In this document: positions 57,701 to 64,000 of the stretch, in pieces
How positions within the stretch are numbered: the first letter of the stretch is position 1
Layout: each line of letters starts with the position of its first letter
Assembly (NCBI GenBank): GCA_040954595.2
Contig: CM082584.2
Coordinates: 11,594,001-11,658,000 of the forward strand
Origin: Balanoglossus misakiensis
Taxonomy: Eukaryota; Hemichordata
Direction: 5' to 3'
DNA length: 64,000 nucleotides
Made by a program: the position numbers and the translations under genes
Notes under the pieces: generated by a model
Seen by the model: only the letters and a program-made list of their open reading frames with translations
The model's database searches: none
Told to the model about the DNA's origin: nothing

Positions 57701-59581
57701 ATTATAAATGAATACAGATGACCCACAGAACAAAAAACTCATGAAAAAACAAACACTATAATTCAGGGGAGTATGAAATGCTTTAAGAAAACCCACAGTA
57801 ATTAAGATGATTTATTTTGTCTCCATATTACTTAGGCCATACCGGCTGTACCTTTTGTTTCACGGCTCCCCAGAGTGTGAAAACGCACACTCCAGCTTCA
57901 CGTTTTGCATTCAGGCTGCAACAACAAAGCATTCTATTCCACAGAAGCTGTTGAGGATTTGCCATTCAGTGTGTCGGTAATAAACCAGGGAAAATCTAGG
58001 TGATTAAGAGTTGGAATTTAACAAGCTACATACTATTTAAGTCCTTTGAAGGGGAAAGTAACAGAAAATAGGTAATTTTCTGGGGGAAATTGACGCTAAT
58101 GACATTTTCTTATCCAGTGTTAAGAACTCCTGGATAAAGCCAGTAGAGGCAGCAAAAAATAATCAGTTTCTTTTTTAACTATTATTTTAAGTTGTTTTTT
58201 TTCCTTTTAGCTGACAAATAACCATAGCGATGGCCAACACCACGAAAACAGATTTCCATGTCGCTCTGAGTTGGTTGTTAACTAGCTGTTCAAGAATTGA
58301 AGCTGCATAGCTTTTATCTTCCTACCTTCCAGCCATAACTCATCCCTCTTTTCAGAAAAAAAAACTGTTTTCCCAACAAACCAAGATCGATTTATAATTG
58401 GTGAATGGGCAATACGTGATACTAATCTATTCAAAGGATTATTTTCCTCGACTGTCATCAATGTAAATAATGAATTCAGTTCCACTGTTATTTTCTCACC
58501 AAAGGCCATTTGATAAATTGAAAAAGAAACAACGGATTTGAGGATAAGAAACTAATTGTGCTCATTCCATTTGGTGTTTGTTTTGCTATTGTTGACACCA
58601 GAGCTTTTTTTCCATGGTTATTAAAATATAAAGACCATTATTCTCCTTTCTGTCAGACACGTGATAGAGAACCCACAATTCGACAAAAGCCAAGGGTATT
58701 AATGTTGTAAATAATTAAAGATGGGAAAAATCATGAACTTGGTTTGAAAGAAAAATTCCAGGTTTGTTGTTGGCAACCAATTTTATGTCTCTCTGTTGCC
58801 GGTTCCTGGGATTTACGAGAATTTGTCACAATTAGATATTAATGTCTCTTGTCAACAAACACATTGTAGGCAGCAGTTACAGCAGTGGGGTTTCTTCATT
58901 CTGTGTCGTTTTTATTGAAGCCGTGGATAAGTAAAGGTTTCTTAGCAGCACCATAAAATATCATTTCCCTGTTATCAAATTAAAGCAAGATATAAAGCCA
59001 GGCTGAGATCATATCCTGCGTTTGGTTATTATTAAGTTATGATAGAGGAAGTTGATGAATTATGGACTCTGAGTGCTGACAACATATCTCCTGTGCAGGA
59101 CAATGTGGCCAGAACGTGGTGTGGGTGAACCGCCAAGGGCCTTTTGAACGCTCTGCAGCTGTAGACAAGACGTTGTTTTTCCTTGTAGCTTTTAAAAGGT
59201 GACAAGGAAGCAAATCTGGCATCTTATTCAATTCGCAGACTTGCCATTCATAACTGGAAAAGAAATGAAGAAAAAGTAACACAGTTCATCAAAAGTTAAT
59301 CAAATATACAAAATGCTGCGGCAAGACGCAGACTGTGGATGGGTTTTGCCCTCGAGCCATTTTCACTCTCTGCTCCAACTTCAACAGAATTATTACGGTG
59401 ACTGCGTTTCTCGCAACCTCTTGATCCCATGCATCATTGCTGTAATTTCAAAATCAGGGGAAAATTCTTGTTCAAAGACACCTACCTCCATTTAACAGCC
59501 AAGAAATCCTTCTTCTTTTACATTCGCAGGGCATATAAACACCGGCAATGAATTTAATCTATTTTGGGGAGAAAGTGAAAA

Positions 59582-59614
59582 AGAGAGAGAGAGAGATGAG
59601 AGAGGGAGAGAGAA
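59582..59614. repeat. AG microsatellite
   Basis: Slightly interrupted AG repeat followed by a short AC repeat. Confidence 0.85.
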
Positions 59615-62402
59615 ACACACACACTCTGACGTTAGTTGAAATTTCATTTGAACAACTGAAGTTGGCCAAAGTTGACCCCACGAAATGTTCCTCATGAGAT
59701 CTATCGAATGATATACATGATATTAATCATCATTATTATTTCTATTAATAATAACATTTCTCTTGCCACAGGAAAGTACGAGAGATTCAGATGAAAGACA
59801 CGCAAGACGAAAGAATTGAAGAATACAGTTGAAAAGTAAGAACTGTCATATTCTGCTTCCTTTTAAAACAATGTTGCATGATATTACTTCAAAAAAGAAA
59901 GAAAAGAGAGGTAATTTCTTTTTCTACTGCAAACAGCACGCTAATATACCCAGTACTCGGTCTGCTTGTCCACATAGAATGTATGTGTCTTACGGCCATT
60001 GTTATTGAATGGTGAGCAAATCTTCAATCAATGTGAACAATTTATTAACCAGAATTTTAGGACCATCGAAAGATGAAACAGCAATCCTTGGAGTTTTGTC
60101 AAACCACTGATACTCCCAGCTGACTGTGACTAGAATTTGCATTTAAAGTGAGGCATAATTTTATCACATTACACTTCATTACGCATTCACTTTTGTGCTA
60201 TTAATTTTATGACAGCAAATTCTTGCTTGAGTTTATTACACAATGACATCAATTTTCAAATCATTTTGTATCGCAGATTAAAGCCGCCAGAGATTCAATC
60301 TTCCCGAAACAAATAATAAAAATGGAAACCGTTCCAAACTTTGACACCGAGCACAATAAATCTTCAAATGACGGGGTAGGCCCATCAATTGCTCAACCTA
60401 AACTCTTGATATTGCCATAAGCAGTTGGTCACATGTTTCTTGTGGTCAATGCAACCAATCACTTTCATCACTGTTGCTATTTCTGGATTACCCGGTAAAT
60501 CTTAAACGGCAAATATCAGAATAGAGACAATTTACGGTATTTACCAGAATCATATCTTGTATCTTCTATGTTCCCCTCATCAACCATTTATGCACTTTTT
60601 AGTTTTAATTCAGCATTAAATGAAAAGAATGGCTTTTAAGTTAAGGATTAGAAGTATGTACGAACGTACATAGTCAGCAGGAATGTTACAGAAGTATCAA
60701 ATCTAAAACTAGTAGTTGTAGCAACATCATGAAAAGGACACAGTGGAACTGAAAGACACAAGTTGATCAACTTCTACAACTGTAATGCTAAAAAATAATG
60801 CATTCTGATGCAGACACAGAGCTTTTGCCGAGAGAGCATAAGCTCGTTCTACTTCTGTGGTTTTACCACAAAATCTGATTTGAAAACCATATCTTGGTGA
60901 GCTCTTAGCCCCAGGGGGGTTAGCCATCAAACAGCTCAGCTAAAGCCATGCACGCTTTACCTTGATAGCATGACTAATTATAATTGCAAACTGTTAATTA
61001 TGAAAATTGTACATGCTTGGGCGCTCTTTATACCAAACATCACACCCAATAAATCAAACAATTTATCCTCCCTAGTCCACGTCAAAACACGGCCACACAG
61101 CGTTTTTCTGCACTGAGGTGATATCATTAATCACTGGCCCTGCTAACAGAAATAAAAATACTCCAATTCATTAACAAAGTGAGATAAAATTGATCCTACC
61201 ACCAGAAAATTACTCTACTCCCTCAGGGATCCTCTGAATTTATGTTACCCAGACTCGCAAGACAGAAATATTGATGAAAATTTTCCCTGCCTTTAAACCG
61301 CAATAATTTTTAATCAACACCTTCCTTGTAAAAGTTTTACTCTCCATATATATATATTTATATAACTCATGCATATTTCGCGGTTGCTGTTTGGAGGCCG
61401 ACACGCAGTGTGCATGGCCAGTGTCTGATTTCCTTTGCCCAAAAATTCACTTAACTTTGCGGAGTAATTCAATCACACACTTGGGCTAAATACCATTTTT
61501 GTTCCAATTCAGTGTTTAACTCTGGCTGATAATTTGATGAGCAATCACAGTTCTCAATTTGTTGCAACTTCCACATCAGGGTCTCCACGGCGACATGGTC
61601 TCTTGAGATGTTTAACCGCCATGATCAGTGCGCATCCATGAATTCATTCCAAGGAGTCTATTACAAAAGTCCTCTAGACCAATGTTCTGGACAACTGCCC
61701 ATACCATCTCTTTTCGCGCCATTTTTTCATGGTGTAGACACAGATATTTGAGAAATTGTTTACTTTAATGTCAAATTTGGAAAGTGTTAAGATGAATATT
61801 TTTAGAAAACGCCTGTTTGAAATTTTGAACTTGGATCAGCATATGAATAATTAGGATGCCAGTTTAAATATCTAAACATGGGATCTGAGTTTCAATTTAC
61901 AAAAAACCATGAACAGCATGGCGGTGAATTCTCTCGTAGACAACGACAAACCCAAAACTTCAATCACAAAAATAAATAGTATGCGGAAAGCAATTATTTG
62001 AAAGATCAAAGCCTGTCAAAAAACAACTCGCAGATTCACAAGGGAATGTAAACCACTCTCAAGTATCCAGACGGACTCTTGAAAATAGTGATGTACTACC
62101 CCAGAAAAAAAATCAGCCAAATAAAAAAAATCAGACATATTGGATCATTGTCCCAGCGGTTCCAATAATCCAAATATGAATCCTAGTATTATGCTGACTT
62201 TAAGTTATTTTGACAGTTTCTTATTTGTACAGTTGCGTGGTACAAGCAGTCGGGATAATGCCAAACTGAGACCCAGTCCACTGGGAGAGAGGCGAACAAA
62301 CAAAAGCTGATCCGGGGGTCAAAATTTTCATACACCAGCCACTTCCCCCCTGTACTTTTAGCGGATGATCTTTGCCAATGTTTAGACAGACAGCTAATGC
62401 AG

Positions 62403-62431
62403 GAGAGAGAGAGAGAGAGAGGGGGGGGGGG
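62403..62431. repeat. GA microsatellite joined to a poly-G run
   Basis: GA repeat continuing directly into eleven or more G residues. It keeps the overlapping minus-strand frame open (Pro and Leu-Ser codons). Confidence 0.9.
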
Positions 62432-64000
62432 ATTTTCATCTCGCAAAACATCAACTGGGATATACACTCTTGCTTTAAATGCCAATACAAATTGGCTACC
62501 CTCTTCCCTGCTCTGATTCTTCATACATAAACGTAACGAGAAATCCGTCAGAGCAGACCGCCACCGCTCCGCTGGGAAATGAAGCAAAAGGATGTCCAAT
62601 TCCCAGTTCAAAATAGAATATAAAATAGACCCCTTGCCACTAATACTCAATAGATATTCCATTTTCTCTTCCTTCCTCAGCTGTCTTGCCAGCGAAGACT
62701 TTTGCATTATTGCACTGGCCTCCCCTGATTTCTCTGGAGATGCCAACACATGTAGCATGAGTTTGGCATTTCCTGATCATTCTATGCTGCTAGCTGCTGC
62801 AAGTCTTCACTTGGGGGCATTATACTTCCACATTAAAACCTTACAAATGTGTGTGTGTGTGCATCTGTACTTCATTTACCAATTATCCTATACTTTATAA
62901 ATTGAAGGTCAAGTTCAACCCACAGGAGTTAAAGTCATTTTTTTCTCCTTTCAATATCACATTCAAGACAGCAAAAGACAGCATCACTGTCAATGAAGGT
63001 AATCATGTTTTTGTGAATGAACCTGGTGAGATATTCATGGATTATGTACTTCTGAAAAAGGCAAAAAGCCAGTTTCTTGTCTGCGTGTCCACGAGAAACA
63101 AGAAAATCAACAACTTAGTTATTAAACATCAGGTGAAGTTTCAAAAATCTCAAATGTTGTTTGGTCCTGATTCTTTGATGAAAGAAAAACAGCCATTAAT
63201 CTTGATTCTAGCAAGAAAAAAATCTGATTATCGAAACACAGAGGAACAGGGATTTGCATCGCACTACATAAACACCCCTGGTAGAGCTTACAAATAATTC
63301 AGATGCCATCTGAAGATTTGTAGAGCCCTTGAGATGGCGTTCTCAAACATGTACATATGCATGTTTCCTTTATGTGCTCACTCAGTGTCCAGCTGTCGTG
63401 TGTCTGTCTTTCAAGACATATCGTCTCATCAAATTTTGAACAAAAAAATCCACATTTACTATTATATGATAGATAAATCATGGATTCCTTTTTGTTTCTG
63501 TGGTATCCAGGGGGAATTATGTCATTATTCAGTAAATCTGACAAATTTGTACAAGTTTCACAAAATAAATCTGCATTGTGTGTGTTATTATACCCTGAAG
63601 AGCTTTGCGCAGCGAGCTTCTGTTGGAAAACAAGCAGTGAACAAGACAAAAATAAAACAGCCCAGAGGATGATAAGGTTGTTCAGTGATGAGGGAGGGAT
63701 CAGTAGTTTAGAGGGGATCTAGAGGAAAATATAAACTTTTGAGGAAACTACTCTGAAACAATAATTACTTCTCTTCTGCAGAATTTCTCTCAGTATATGT
63801 TAAAGTTCAGATGGAAAATCAGGTTTATTTATACTGCACTTTTGCCAAAATTACACCACAATCACACAAAGTGAGGAACCCTGACTACATGTGCTTGCAT
63901 GCACAAAGAGGAACATTGAAATGTAAACATTCTCAGCTCCGATGCACCGATGCATTCTGTGATAATGTCTCATCTAGATGCATGAAGTCGGCCCCCGCAT

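Larger units (their letters stand above)
49410..64000. other. Gene-free right end of the window
   Basis: No exon, RNA gene or transposon could be supported. Visible are microsatellites (51799-51820, 59582-59614, 62403-62431), a G10 run (53055-53064), a second paired CCAAT element (55432-55455) and AT-rich stretches with TAATTA-type sites near 60970-61010. The two longest open frames (62189-62758 minus, 62851-63297 plus) have no recognisable protein features. Confidence 0.6.

Noticed and set aside
59090-59195. Possible exon after a gtgcag acceptor encoding a tubulin-like QCGQN
   Set aside because: The similarity is limited to five residues, the frame closes after about 33 codons, and no partner exon was found.
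62851-63297. 148-codon plus-strand open frame with Lys-rich sequence
   Set aside because: About one frame of this length is expected by chance in 64 kb of AT-rich DNA. It has no domain, no clear splice context, and its start lies in a GT repeat.

Overview
The window is nuclear DNA from a bilaterian animal. It is AT-rich, has large introns with GT-AG splice sites, many dinucleotide microsatellites, and two deeply conserved neuronal/ciliary genes split into many exons. No bacterial, organellar or viral gene organisation is visible. The two encoded proteins look more like deuterostome than protostome versions: the ELAV linker reads [11 protein letters not shown], much as in vertebrate Hu proteins. 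A hemichordate, echinoderm or amphioxus-type genome is my best guess, but the species cannot be fixed from this sequence.

Left third (about 1.8-16.9 kb, minus strand): a cytosolic carboxypeptidase 6 gene (CCP6/AGBL4), a tubulin deglutamylase of the M14 family. I could place 13 coding exons that join in frame for 487 complete codons, starting at 16880. The zinc ligands, substrate arginine and catalytic glutamate are all present. The extreme C-terminus (left of 1817) is not resolved.

Middle (about 17.9-41.9 kb, plus strand): a single ELAV/Hu RNA-binding protein gene, divergently transcribed from CCP6. It has a probable noncoding first exon ending at 18043 and five coding exons (20854-40718) that join into a complete 340-residue, three-RRM protein. 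The first coding intron is 15.2 kb. The U-rich 3' UTR runs to polyadenylation signals near 41.76-41.91 kb.

Right third (about 42-64 kb): no gene that I can support. It holds microsatellites, CCAAT-box pairs and AT-rich DNA, consistent with a regulatory desert downstream of a neural gene.

The most interesting points are two. First, the head-to-head AGBL4/ELAV pair matches the arrangement I recall for AGBL4 and ELAVL4 on human chromosome 1, which suggests ancient microsynteny. Second, RFX X-box-like palindromes recur across both genes and the downstream desert; one exact 14-mer, ATTGCCATGGCAAC, occurs three times and perfect-consensus copies occur twice more. No exotic or prokaryote-type system is present.
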